In this document: positions 1 through 5,642 of the stretch, one piece after another
How the letters are laid out: each line of letters opens with the position of its first letter
Position numbering within the stretch: the first letter of the stretch is position 1
Source of the DNA: an uncultured Desulfobacca sp.
GTDB taxonomy: Bacteria; Desulfobacterota; Desulfobaccia; Desulfobaccales; Desulfobaccaceae
NCBI GenBank assembly: GCA_937958145.1
Contig: CALGOE010000284.1
Span: 1 to 6,504 of the forward strand
Reading direction: 5' to 3'
Length of the DNA stretch: 6,504 nucleotides
Position numbers and translations under genes: made by a program
The notes under the pieces: generated by a model
Told to the model about the DNA's origin: nothing
Database searches by the model: none
What the model saw: only the letters and a program-made list of their open reading frames with translations

Positions 1-689
1 TTAAGGAAGTCCAATGGATCCGGGTCCTCTACGGCCATCCCACCGGGGTCAGTCCGGAACTGCTGGCGGTCATGGCGGGGGCGGCCAAGATCTGTCCGTA
101 TTTTGACCTGCCGCTGCAGCACGTCAACGACCGCCTGCTGCGCCGCATGGGACGCAACTATACCCAGGCGCATATCCGCTCCCTGGTGGCCCAGATCCGC
201 CAGACCCTGCCGGCCGCAGTGCTGCGCACCTCCATCATTGTCGGCTTTCCGGGGGAAACCCCGGCTGAGGTGGCCGAATTGGTCCAGGTATTGACAGAAC
301 TGGCCCTGGACCATGTGGGGATTTTCGCCTTCCAGCCCGAGGAGGGCACCCCGGCGGCCCGTTTTTCGGAGCAGGTGCCGGCTGCCGAAGCCAATCGGCG
401 GGCCCGGCAGCTGCGGACCCTGCAGGCCAAAATTGCCCGGCAGAAACTGCGGCAACTCAAGGGCAAGGTCGTGGACGTGCTGGTGGAGGGATGGTGCGAT
501 GAAACCGATCTGCTCCTCCAGGGTCGGTTGGCCGGCCAGGCCCCGGAGGTGGACGGCCGGGTCCTGATCACGGCCGGACAGGCCCAGATCGGGGCCATCC
601 GGCCGGTAAAAATCACCAAAACCCATACTTATGATCTGGTGGGAGAGCTCCTTGCTGCCGAGACCGACGTGTCAGCAGACCCGGAGTAA
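1..689 (+). CDS. rimO: Ribosomal protein S12 methylthiotransferase RimO, C-terminal part (5' end outside window)
   Basis: RimO is a radical-SAM enzyme that adds a methylthio group to the conserved aspartate of ribosomal protein S12. The reading frame is open from base 3 and ends in TAA at 687-689, giving about 228 codons. The radical-SAM CxxxC cluster motif and the N-terminal UPF0004 domain would lie upstream, outside the window. Visible family marks are WIRVLYGHP near the left edge, the CPYFDLPLQH block (about bases 93-122), RRMGRNYT, SIIVGFPGET (about 231-260) and FAFQPEEGTPAA (about 324-359). The EEGT form is typical of RimO; MiaB usually has a different residue pair there. The last 65 or so residues form a TRAM domain beginning at LKGKVVDVLVEG and ending at the characteristic YDLVGE. 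A short, poorly conserved tail follows. RimO is more likely than MiaB or MtaB because of EEGT and the YDLVGE ending. Confidence 0.93.
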   Translation, partial: KEVQWIRVLYGHPTGVSPELLAVMAGAAKICPYFDLPLQHVNDRLLRRMGRNYTQAHIRSLVAQIRQTLPAAVLRTSIIVGFPGETPAEVAELVQVLTELALDHVGIFAFQPEEGTPAARFSEQVPAAEANRRARQLRTLQAKIARQKLRQLKGKVVDVLVEGWCDETDLLLQGRLAGQAPEVDGRVLITAGQAQIGAIRPVKITKTHTYDLVGELLAAETDVSADPE

Positions 690-710
690 AGCCGATTGAG
701 CCGATCAAAA

Positions 711-737
711 GTCCGGACGCCGCCGGTCCCCTTTTTT
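711..737 (+). terminator. Weak intrinsic terminator candidate after rimO
   Basis: Twenty-odd bases past the rimO stop there is a short GGAC (715-718) / GTCC (726-729) stem around a GC-rich loop, followed by CC and then six T residues (732-737). The stem is only 4 bp, so this is a poor match to a classical Rho-independent terminator. The placement between rimO and a separate promoter makes it plausible. Confidence 0.3.
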
Positions 738-747
738 CCGGGAATAC

Positions 748-775
748 TTGCAAAATCTCTGGAAATTATTATAAT
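748..775 (+). promoter_or_regulatory. Sigma70-type promoter for the PBP1A gene
   Basis: A -35 box TTGCAA (748-753) and a perfect -10 box TATAAT (770-775) are separated by 16 nt, in an AT-rich patch that contrasts with the GC-rich surroundings. Transcription would start near 782, about 70 nt before the PBP1A start codon. The position after the rimO stop suggests that PBP1A is transcribed separately from rimO. The match is seen directly; its activity is inferred. Confidence 0.6.
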
Positions 776-792
776 TTCGTACAAAAGGGGAG

Positions 793-817
793 GCCTCCTG
801 CCGGCCTGGCGGGAGGC
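793..817 (+). other. Stem-loop in the 5' leader of the PBP1A gene
   Basis: GCCTCCTGCC (793-802) pairs with GGCGGGAGGC (808-817) through ten base pairs, one of them a G-U wobble, with a 5-nt loop. It falls just inside the predicted 5' UTR, about 38 nt before the start codon. No T-run follows on the plus strand, so it is not an intrinsic terminator in that direction. Its role is unknown; it could protect the 5' end of the mRNA or influence translation. Confidence 0.45.
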
Positions 818-854
818 GGCAGCATCTTCATTGTAGCCGACCTGCGAGAATTCT

Positions 855-3221
855 ATGCCGACCGCAAAAAAAACCGCTGTGCCCCGGGGCAACAGGGCGC
901 AGGTGCCCCGGCGACCGTCGTGGGGCCGCATCCTGAGCCGCATCCTGCTCCTGCTGATGGTGGTGGGTCTACTGGGCGCGGCCGGAGCGGGATATTTTAT
1001 TTATTATACCTTTGCGCGGGATCTGCCGGATTACACCATGATCAAGGATTTCCGGCCGCCGCTGATCACCCGCATCTATGCCCGGGATGGACAACTGATC
1101 GGGGAATTTTTCACGGAGCGACGCATTATCGTCCCGTACAGCCGCCTGCCCCAACATCTCATCCTGGCCTTCCTGGCCGCGGAAGACGCCCGGTTCTTTG
1201 AACATCCCGGCGTGGATTTGATGGGCATTGCCCGGGCCTTCATCGAAAATCTGAAGGCCGGGGAGATCGTCCAGGGCGGCAGTACCATCACCCAGCAGGT
1301 GGTGAAAAGCATCCTGCTGACCTCGGAGAAGAGTTTCAGTCGCAAGGTGCGGGAAGCCATCTTAGCGTACCGCATCGATAATTTCCTCACCAAAGAAGAG
1401 GTCCTGCTCCTTTATCTCAACCACATTTATTTGGGCAACGGCGCCTATGGGGTGGAAGCCGCCGCTTTGGAGTATTTCGGCAAACATGTGGAAGACCTGA
1501 ATCTGGCCGAGGCGGCCATGTTGGCCGGCCTGCCCAAGGCCCCCAGCCGTTATGCCCCCACCAGCAACCCCATGCGGGCCAAGGAGCGTCAGGCGTATGT
1601 GCTCAATCGCATGGTCGAGGCCGGGTTTATCAATGCCGAGCAGGCCCAGGCGGCTTTGAACGAGCCCCTCACCTTTAAACCGGCCCGCCCCGAGCGCTTT
1701 GATGATGTGGGCTATTATGTGGACTACGTCAAGCAGATTCTGGAGGATCGGTTCGGCCGGGATCCCCTCTACAATGCCGGGTTTCGCGTCTACACCGCGG
1801 CGGATGTGGAATTGCATAAAGTGGCCAAACAGGCCATCCACTATGGGCTGCGGGAGCTTTACAGCCGTCACGGCTTCCGGGGACCGCTGAAACAACTCAA
1901 GGCCAAAGACATTGAACCGTTCTGTCGGCAGCAACTGGCCTATCAGCAGAAACATCCCCCCCTGCGGGGACAGATCCAGACCGCGGTGGTGGTCCAACCC
2001 GAAAAAGACAAAAATCCCCTTATTGTCAGATTTGCCAATGATTATGGCGTCTTGACCAAGCCGGCGGATAAAGACGCCGCGGCCGCCATGCGGCCCATCA
2101 TTTCCCGCCTGCGGCTCGGCGACGTGGTCCAGGTGCGACTTGTGGAGCGGATCAGCGGGCGCTACCAATGGCAGGTCAGTATCGAGCCCGATCCCATGGC
2201 CCAGGGCGCCCTGGTATTTCTGGAAAACCGCACCGGCAAAGTGCGGGTCATCATGGGCGGCAAAAACTATCGGGACAGCGTCTTCAACCGGGCTGTGCAG
2301 GCCAAGCGCCAGCCCGGCTCGGCCTTTAAACCCATCATTTACGCCGCCGCGGTGGAAAAGGGCTACGGGCCCCAGTCCACGGTCTATGACGAACCCATCT
2401 CCCTGCCGGGCGGTCGGGCCGGCGAACCGTGGACGCCAAAAAATTATGACAATTCCTTTTACGGGCCCATGAACGTGGCCACGGCCCTGGCCATGTCCCG
2501 CAATCTGCCGGCGGTGCGCTTATTGATCAGTATCGGGCTGCCGCCGGTCATCCAGATGGCCAAGGCCATGGGTCTGACCACGCCGATTTACCCGAACTAT
2601 TCCTCGGCGCTGGGTTCTTCCGAGGTCACCCTCCTGGAGCTCACCCGGGCCTTTTCCACCTTTCCCAACGACGGGCGCTTGGCCGAGACCATCGTCATTG
2701 AGCGCCTGGAAGACCGGGACGGCCGGATTCTGGAAGAGGTGCAGCCCAGGTGGCATCAGGTCATGAGCCCGCGCACCGGCAAGATCATGACCCAGCTCCT
2801 GGTGGGCGTGGTGCAGCGGGGCACGGCGACCCGGGTCCAGGTCCTGAAGCGGCCCATGGGAGGCAAGACCGGCACCACCAACAACCACCGGGATGCCTGG
2901 TTTATCGGTTTTACCCCCTCGGTCACCGCCGGCGTCTGGATCGGCATGGACGATGAGCGCAGTTTAGGCAGCCGGGAGACCGGCGGCCAGGCCGCCGCCC
3001 CTATTTTCATTGCCTTTATGCGGGAAGCACTGAAAAATCAGCCGGTGGAAGAATTCCCGGACCTGCCCGGCACGGTCTTTGCCTCCTCCGGCAAACGTCA
3101 GGTGGATTATGAAGCCTCAGACGATGAGGAGGAAGAATACGAGATAGTGGAAGAAGAAGTCCCACAGCGGCCCGCGCCGCCATCCCGCAGGCCCTCTTAC
3201 CAGCGGGATGTGGGGGAGTAG
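855..3221 (+). CDS. mrcA: Class A penicillin-binding protein 1A (bifunctional transglycosylase/transpeptidase)
   Basis: This 788-residue protein polymerises lipid II glycan strands and cross-links the peptides on the periplasmic face of the inner membrane. A basic N-terminus (1-29) precedes one membrane anchor (about 30-53). The GT51 transglycosylase domain follows, with EDARFFEHPGVD (catalytic Glu110), GGSTITQQ (141-148), RKVRE (163-167), YLNHIYLGNGAYGVE (187-201) and AEAAMLAGLPKAP (218-230). A linker/OB-like section spans roughly 310-445. The transpeptidase domain has all three penicillin-binding motifs: S489-A-F-K492, S548-R-N550 and K671-T-G-T674. The tail (about 745-788) is strongly acidic and then proline/arginine-rich. 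The ATG at 855 is chosen because the anchor starts 30 residues later and no better start lies nearby. The ribosome site is weak (GAGAA, 846-850). All catalytic motifs are intact, so it should be active. The motif set and length fit PBP1A (mrcA/ponA) better than PBP1B or PBP1C. Confidence 0.95.
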   Translation: MPTAKKTAVPRGNRAQVPRRPSWGRILSRILLLLMVVGLLGAAGAGYFIYYTFARDLPDYTMIKDFRPPLITRIYARDGQLIGEFFTERRIIVPYSRLPQHLILAFLAAEDARFFEHPGVDLMGIARAFIENLKAGEIVQGGSTITQQVVKSILLTSEKSFSRKVREAILAYRIDNFLTKEEVLLLYLNHIYLGNGAYGVEAAALEYFGKHVEDLNLAEAAMLAGLPKAPSRYAPTSNPMRAKERQAYVLNRMVEAGFINAEQAQAALNEPLTFKPARPERFDDVGYYVDYVKQILEDRFGRDPLYNAGFRVYTAADVELHKVAKQAIHYGLRELYSRHGFRGPLKQLKAKDIEPFCRQQLAYQQKHPPLRGQIQTAVVVQPEKDKNPLIVRFANDYGVLTKPADKDAAAAMRPIISRLRLGDVVQVRLVERISGRYQWQVSIEPDPMAQGALVFLENRTGKVRVIMGGKNYRDSVFNRAVQAKRQPGSAFKPIIYAAAVEKGYGPQSTVYDEPISLPGGRAGEPWTPKNYDNSFYGPMNVATALAMSRNLPAVRLLISIGLPPVIQMAKAMGLTTPIYPNYSSALGSSEVTLLELTRAFSTFPNDGRLAETIVIERLEDRDGRILEEVQPRWHQVMSPRTGKIMTQLLVGVVQRGTATRVQVLKRPMGGKTGTTNNHRDAWFIGFTPSVTAGVWIGMDDERSLGSRETGGQAAAPIFIAFMREALKNQPVEEFPDLPGTVFASSGKRQVDYEASDDEEEEYEIVEEEVPQRPAPPSRRPSYQRDVGE

Positions 3222-3243
3222 GTTGCCGCCAGCCCCCGGCAAC
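3222..3243 (+). other. Hairpin directly after the PBP1A stop codon
   Basis: GTTGCCG (3222-3228) and CGGCAAC (3237-3243) are a perfect 7-bp inverted repeat with an 8-nt loop, beginning at the base after the TAG stop. There is no T-run after it, so it is not an intrinsic terminator alone. It could stabilise the 3' end of the mRNA or act together with the stronger hairpin 37 nt downstream. Confidence 0.4.
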
Positions 3244-3279
3244 GCGGCGCGATGAGGAAAAAACAGTTACTGCACACGG

Positions 3280-3322
3280 CCCCGAGCTTTCCCTGACAAC
3301 CGGGAAAGCTGCCGGGGTTTTT
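3280..3322 (+). terminator. Strong intrinsic terminator (or attenuator) between PBP1A and fumarase genes
   Basis: CCCCG (3280-3284) pairs with CGGGG (3313-3317), and AGCTTTCCC (3285-3293) pairs with GGGAAAGCT (3302-3310). Together they make a 14-bp stem with a 2-nt bulge (GC, 3311-3312) and an 8-nt loop, followed at once by five T residues (3318-3322). This is a textbook Rho-independent terminator for the PBP1A transcript. It ends only 23 nt before the fumarase start codon, leaving no room for a normal fumarase promoter after it. Read-through or regulated attenuation is therefore possible. Confidence 0.82.
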
Positions 3323-3345
3323 GGCGACGGAAACGGACAAAGGAC

Positions 3346-4185
3346 ATGAGAGAGATCAACGTCAAAGACATCACGACGGCCGTCAAAGAGGCGGCCATTG
3401 CCGCCAATTATGAATTGGGCGAAGACATGCTCCACGCCCTGGCCCAGGGCCAGGCCACGGAAGAATCGCCCACCGGCCGGGAGGTGTTCCGCCTCCTGTT
3501 GGAAAACGCCCGCATTGCCCGGGAGAGTCGCATCCCCATCTGCCAGGACTGCGGCCTGGCCGTAGTCTTTGTGGACTTGGGTCAGGACGTGCATCTGGTG
3601 GGCGGCGATCTCAACGAGGCCATCCAGGAAGGGGTGCGTCAGGGCTATGAGGAAGGGTATCTGCGCAAATCCCTCTGTCATCCCCTGACCAGACAGAACA
3701 CCGGCGACAACACCCCGGCGGTGATCTATACCACCATTGTTCCCGGCGACCGCGTGAAGCTCACGGTGGTCCCCAAAGGCGGCGGCAGCGAAAATATGAG
3801 CCGGGTTCACATGCTGCGGCCGGCCGCCGGCTTGGCCGGCATCAAGGAAAAGGTCGTGGAAACGGTGCGGGAGGCGGGAGCCAACCCCTGTCCCCCCATT
3901 ATTGTCGGGGTGGGTATCGGCGGCACCTTTGAGCAGGCCGCCCTCTTGGCCAAAAAAGCCCTGCTGCGGGAGGTGGGCAGCACAAACCCGGATCCCGAAC
4001 TGGCGGCCCTGGAAGCCGAGTTCCTGACCCTGGTCAACAACACCGGCATCGGTCCGGCGGGTCTGGGCGGACGCCTCACTGCCCTGGCCGTGCATATCAA
4101 CATGATGCCCTGCCACATTGCCAGCCTGCCGGTGGCCGTCAACATCCAGTGCCACGCCAGCCGTCACAAAGAAGTCATTCTCTAG
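3346..4185 (+). CDS. Class I fumarate hydratase, alpha subunit (N-terminal half)
   Basis: This 279-residue protein carries the iron-sulfur half of a two-subunit class I fumarase, which interconverts fumarate and malate in the cytoplasm. The family resemblance runs end to end, from MREINVKDIT to the final NIQCHASRHKEVIL. Three cysteines sit where the [4Fe-4S] ligands of class I fumarases are expected: C66 in PICQDCG, C182 in NPCPP and C269 in IQCHASRH. Other marks are QDVHLVGG (80-87), a KGGGSEN loop (144-150) and the glycine-rich GVGIGGTFEQA (188-198). The residue after CQD is usually Thr in the relatives I know; here it is Cys69. The ATG at 3346 matches the usual MREI start, but its AAGGA ribosome site is only 1 nt away, an unusually short spacing. 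The beta gene follows directly. The related L(+)-tartrate dehydratase (TtdA) cannot be excluded from sequence alone, though fumarase is more likely. Confidence 0.92.
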   Translation: MREINVKDITTAVKEAAIAANYELGEDMLHALAQGQATEESPTGREVFRLLLENARIARESRIPICQDCGLAVVFVDLGQDVHLVGGDLNEAIQEGVRQGYEEGYLRKSLCHPLTRQNTGDNTPAVIYTTIVPGDRVKLTVVPKGGGSENMSRVHMLRPAAGLAGIKEKVVETVREAGANPCPPIIVGVGIGGTFEQAALLAKKALLREVGSTNPDPELAALEAEFLTLVNNTGIGPAGLGGRLTALAVHINMMPCHIASLPVAVNIQCHASRHKEVIL

Positions 4186-4188
4186 GAG
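4184..4188 (+). promoter_or_regulatory. Ribosome binding site of the fumarase beta gene
   Basis: AGGAG overlaps the TAG stop codon of the alpha gene and lies 9 nt before the ATG at 4198. It supports this start and suggests that the two subunits are translated in close coordination from one mRNA. Confidence 0.65.
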
Positions 4189-4197
4189 CCGATTGCT

Positions 4198-4755
4198 ATG
4201 CCGCGCACCATTACCTTGGTTACGCCCCTCACCGATCAGGATGTGGAGGCGCTGGAAGTGGGGGACACTGTCTTCGTCAACGGTGTCATTTATACTGCTC
4301 GGGATGCCGCCCATAAACGGCTTATCGACCTGTTGGCCGCCGGCCAGCCCTTGCCCGTGGACCTGCGGGGGCAGATCATGTTCTATGTGGGCCCCAGCCC
4401 GGCCCGGCCCGGCCGGGTCATCGGCGCCGCCGGTCCCACCACCAGTTATCGCATGGACCCATACGCCCCGCAACTCCTGGCCTTGGGTTTGAAAGCCATG
4501 ATCGGCAAGGGCAAACGCGCTCCCGAGGTCATCGCCGCCATGCGCACCCATAAAGCCGTCTATCTGGGGGCCATCGGCGGGGCCGGGGCCCTCATCTCTC
4601 AGGCCATCAAAGAGGCGGAGATCGTGGCCTACGAGGATCTGGGGCCAGAAGCCATCCGCCGTCTGGTCGTGGAAAATCTCCCCACCATCGTCATCAACGA
4701 TTGCCGGGGCAACGATCTCTATGAGTTGGGCATGCAACAATACGCCCGCCTCTAA
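4198..4755 (+). CDS. Class I fumarate hydratase, beta subunit (C-terminal half)
   Basis: This 185-residue protein is the swivelling C-terminal half of class I fumarase, which pairs with the alpha subunit to complete the active site. It starts with the usual TPLTDQDVEALEVGDTVFVNG. Likely substrate-binding residues are R35 in YTARDAAHKR, T81 and R85 in the GPTTSYRMDPY signature (79-89), and a lysine in MIGKGK (about K104). The later block YLGAIGGAGAL (122-132) is followed by the highly conserved YEDLGPEAI (145-153) and GNDLY (171-175). It lies 12 nt after the alpha gene with a good ribosome site, so the two form one operon. Fumarase and tartrate dehydratase beta subunits look alike; the absence of tartrate-related neighbours favours fumarase. 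In many organisms the two halves are fused in one chain, whereas here they are separate genes, the usual arrangement in many anaerobes and archaea. Confidence 0.92.
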   Translation: MPRTITLVTPLTDQDVEALEVGDTVFVNGVIYTARDAAHKRLIDLLAAGQPLPVDLRGQIMFYVGPSPARPGRVIGAAGPTTSYRMDPYAPQLLALGLKAMIGKGKRAPEVIAAMRTHKAVYLGAIGGAGALISQAIKEAEIVAYEDLGPEAIRRLVVENLPTIVINDCRGNDLYELGMQQYARL

Positions 4756-4761
4756 CAGGTC

Positions 4762-4786
4762 GCTGCGGGGGAATCGCCCCCATGGC
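4762..4786. other. Hairpin in the convergent gap after the fumarase operon
   Basis: GGGGG (4767-4771) and CCCCC (4777-4781) form a 5-bp core around a 5-nt loop, extendable past one mismatch to CG/GC at 4762-4763 and 4785-4786. It sits between two convergent genes, where a terminator is expected, but there is no T-run on either strand. It may be a Rho-type or weak bidirectional end; this is a guess. Confidence 0.25.
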
Positions 4787-4819
4787 CACCTCTCCAGAAA
4801 GAACTATGGAAACAACCTT

Positions 4820-5470
4820 TTAGGATGATGGGGCCGCCAACCGACTGTATAATAAAGCGGCAAAGTCCCGGCCGTGTTGTTCCGCCGCTGTTTTCAGGGC
4901 TGCGGCTTCCCGGTGCACCTCGGCTGCCGGGGGCGCACCGGCCATCATAGTGAGGTTGGCAAAAACATTGACCAAACCGCCGTGAATGACCGCAAGGGCA
5001 AGGAAGCCCATGACACCGACGTCGGCCAGGATCACCGGACTGCCTTTCTCGGCCAGGAGGGTGGCCCAGGACAAGACCTCCAGGCCCAACCGGGCCATCT
5101 CCAGCGGCGGCCCACAGGCCCGGCCAAAGGCCTGGGCAATGGCCTCAGCCCGCTGTTCCTGCTCCGCCGCCGTCCGCCGGGGCAGACGGCGGGCCAGAAC
5201 CACCTCGTGGTAAGCCAGGGCGTCGGCATCGATCAGGTCCAGGAAGGTCTGGCGGGCCCGTTCAATCTGGGGTTGGATGGCTGCCAACGCTGCCTGCCGG
5301 CCCGGTTCAACGGCCTTCCGCAGGCTGATCTGACCAGAGAGGGAGCCCAGGGCCGCAGCCAAAGCCCCGGCCACCGAGACCGCGCAGCCACCGCCCGGCA
5401 GCGGGTTGCCTTCGGCCAACTGTTCCACAAAGGCCAAAATCGTCCATTGCGGGAAATTGGGTCGATCCAT
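4820..5470 (-). CDS. FTCD_C-family protein, probable methenyltetrahydrofolate cyclohydrolase
   Basis: The protein belongs to the formiminotransferase-cyclodeaminase C-terminal family. Stand-alone members act as 5,10-methenyl-THF cyclohydrolase (FchA) in folate one-carbon metabolism, or as formimino-THF cyclodeaminase. From the ATG at 5470 it has 216 residues, a usual length. Family marks are FVEQLAEGNPLPGGG (14-28), the alanine-rich helix VAGALAAALGSLSGQ (33-47), LIDADALAYHEV (79-90), and GSPVILADVGVMG (143-155) followed by GGLVNVFANL (164-173). It is mostly helical, as expected. A TTG at 5491 would add seven residues; I prefer the ATG because homologues begin about this far before the PGGG motif. 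Neither start has a clear Shine-Dalgarno site. The gene converges on the fumarase operon and has no folate gene beside it in view. The choice between cyclohydrolase and cyclodeaminase is not settled by sequence alone. Confidence 0.85.
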   Translation of the reverse strand: MDRPNFPQWTILAFVEQLAEGNPLPGGGCAVSVAGALAAALGSLSGQISLRKAVEPGRQAALAAIQPQIERARQTFLDLIDADALAYHEVVLARRLPRRTAAEQEQRAEAIAQAFGRACGPPLEMARLGLEVLSWATLLAEKGSPVILADVGVMGFLALAVIHGGLVNVFANLTMMAGAPPAAEVHREAAALKTAAEQHGRDFAALLYSRLAAPSS

Positions 5471-5484
5471 AAAAGTTATATCAG

Positions 5485-5505
5485 GGGTCAAAGGTTAAGG
5501 GTCAA
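5485..5505. repeat. Three tandem imperfect heptamers before the FTCD_C gene
   Basis: GGGTCAA (5485-5491), AGGTTAA (5492-5498) and GGGTCAA (5499-5505) lie head to tail. The outer two are identical and the middle one differs at two positions. They sit just upstream of the preferred start codon. This could be a protein-binding site or a chance repeat. Confidence 0.4.
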
Positions 5506-5525
5506 TGCTCAGAGGGATAGATTGC

Positions 5526-5546
5526 TTGCCGGCCCAAGACCGGCAA
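5526..5546 (-). other. Hairpin in the predicted leader of the FTCD_C gene
   Basis: TTGCCGG (5526-5532) and CCGGCAA (5540-5546) form a perfect 7-bp stem with a 7-nt loop. On the minus strand it lies between the candidate promoter and the start codon, about 55 nt before the ATG. No T-run follows on either strand, so it is not a standard terminator. I could not match the leader to a known riboswitch. Confidence 0.4.
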
Positions 5547-5562
5547 CAAAATCTTTCCCGTC

Positions 5563-5633
5563 GCCTGACAGATTGAGATTAACGGCGATATTAAAATGAT
5601 GGGATCAGATCTATGCAATCCGGTCTGTCAGGC
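5563..5633. repeat. 9-bp perfect inverted repeat around the candidate FTCD_C promoter
   Basis: GCCTGACAG (5563-5571) and CTGTCAGGC (5625-5633) are exact inverted copies 53 nt apart. The enclosed bases are AT-richer than the surroundings and contain the candidate minus-strand promoter. I see no target-site duplication outside the arms and no coding capacity inside, so a mobile-element origin is not supported. A pair of operator half-sites or a long-range RNA stem is possible. Confidence 0.4.
5590..5618 (-). promoter_or_regulatory. Candidate promoter of the FTCD_C gene
   Basis: On the minus strand, TTGCAT (5618-5613) and TTTAAT (5595-5590) are 17 nt apart. The -10 box matches the sigma70 consensus at five of six bases, but the -35 box matches only at TTG. 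The start of transcription would be near 5582, giving a leader of roughly 110 nt. Moderate support only. Confidence 0.35.
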
Positions 5634-5642
5634 CCCAAGCCT

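Noticed and set aside
1362..2168. 268-codon open frame on the minus strand inside the PBP1A gene
   Set aside because: It is a shadow of PBP1A; the sense frame carries all family motifs and the antisense product resembles nothing known to me.
3016..4740. Very long (574-codon) open frame on the minus strand opposite the fumarase genes
   Set aside because: It is antisense to two well-recognised fumarase genes. Its product is rich in His, Gly, Gln and Asp, typical of the shadow of a GC-rich gene, and no family is recognisable.
5471..5491. TTG start at 5491 for the FTCD_C gene (seven more residues)
   Set aside because: No ribosome site supports it, and the ATG at 5470 gives the usual family N-terminus. 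It remains possible.
5470..5590. Folate-type riboswitch (THF or ZTP) in the FTCD_C leader
   Set aside because: The context is suggestive, but I could not find the conserved core bases of either class by eye.
4874..5599. 241-codon open frame on the plus strand opposite the FTCD_C gene
   Set aside because: The minus-strand frame has clear FTCD_C motifs, whereas the plus-strand product is low-complexity, Gly/Arg/Gln-rich and has no recognisable domain.
5563..5633. Miniature transposable element with 9-bp terminal repeats
   Set aside because: The bases flanking the arms show no target-site duplication, and no second copy is seen in the window.
5618..5642. Intrinsic terminator after the DUF2237 gene
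   Set aside because: The only stem seen (AGGC/GCCT) is 4 bp and has no T-run after it on the minus strand.
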